Of a DNA stretch of 22,959 nucleotides, positions 22,939 to 22,959 are shown piece after piece. Position 1 is the first letter of the stretch. Each line of letters begins with the position of its first letter. Source of the stretch: Symbiodinium natans (Eukaryota > Sar > Dinophyceae > Suessiales > Symbiodiniaceae). The position numbers were made by a program, and so were the translations under genes. Location of the stretch: NCBI GenBank assembly GCA_905221605.1, contig CAJNDS010001332.1, forward strand, positions 1 to 22,959. The letters are read 5' to 3'. The notes under the pieces are model-generated. The model was given only the letters and a program-made list of their open reading frames with translations. It made no database searches and was not told the origin of the DNA.

Positions 22939-22959
22939 TCTAAACCCTAAACCCTAAAC

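Noticed and set aside
3752-22959. Window as a true chromosome end (telomere or subtelomere cap)
   Set aside because: Arrays change orientation many times, are short, and alternate with exons; no terminal array of single orientation is seen. A subtelomeric location is still possible.
3752-22959. CRISPR-like or phage repeat arrays
   Set aside because: The repeats are 7-bp telomere units without spacers of regular size; context is eukaryotic.

Overview
The window looks like nuclear DNA of a eukaryotic alga, most likely a dinoflagellate. This rests on three sequence observations plus general knowledge: (i) very frequent TTTAGGG/CCCTAAA, the Arabidopsis-type telomere unit also used by dinoflagellates; (ii) very short exons, all readable on the + strand, separated by short introns; (iii) introns whose 5' ends fit GT, GC or GA and whose 3' ends are AG, usually followed by G, a pattern known from dinoflagellates. 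The species is not identifiable from the sequence alone. No bacterial genes, tRNA, rRNA or CRISPR are seen.

Layout. Positions 1-3191 are a tandem duplication (period about 2.14 kb) of AT-richer DNA with a CA microsatellite, a minisatellite and an internal inverted repeat; I find no credible gene in it. From about 3191 to the end the window changes character: protein-like exons of about 40-200 bp alternate with interstitial telomere-repeat arrays, in either orientation, pure or degenerate, that fill most introns and intergenic gaps. Exons that can be joined in frame give (a) an unknown protein around 8726-8951, (b) one around 11793-12172, (c) a gene with a plausible start at 14653 running to at least 15098, (d) an exon cluster at 16484-17029, (e) a gene 3' end at 18611-18940 with a clear stop, (f) a multi-exon major facilitator superfamily transporter of the MFS_1-like/MFSD6 type from ATG 20083 to about 21636, the only family I recognise, and (g) exons at 22227-22503. 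Many other single exons can be seen but not assigned to genes.

The main discovery candidate is a set of introner-like elements: short non-autonomous DNA transposon-like units (about 90-155 bp) beginning CTT and ending AAG/GAG/TAG, mostly with terminal inverted repeats (TIRs), sitting exactly at exon-exon junctions. In the transporter gene five of them are each flanked by a 4-bp target-site duplication (TSD) starting with G (GCAT, GTGG, GAGA, GATG, GCAG); a sixth, at 14719, has GTCC. If the intron is taken as left TSD copy plus element, the 5' splice site is the first two TSD bases (GC, GT, GA, GA, GC, GT), the 3' splice site is the AG at the element end, and splicing restores the uninterrupted reading frame exactly. 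A second family (8791 and 11908) has 2-bp TSDs and carries a GT donor inside its TIR, leaving a 9-nt, three-codon scar (Leu-Glu-X) in both copies. At least one introner (20880-20998) keeps its TIR ends and normal length but has a core made of telomere repeats, and several other TIR-bounded units (3871, 6075, 13897, 14071) also enclose telomere repeats. This links intron gain by mobile elements to spread of telomeric DNA through genes.
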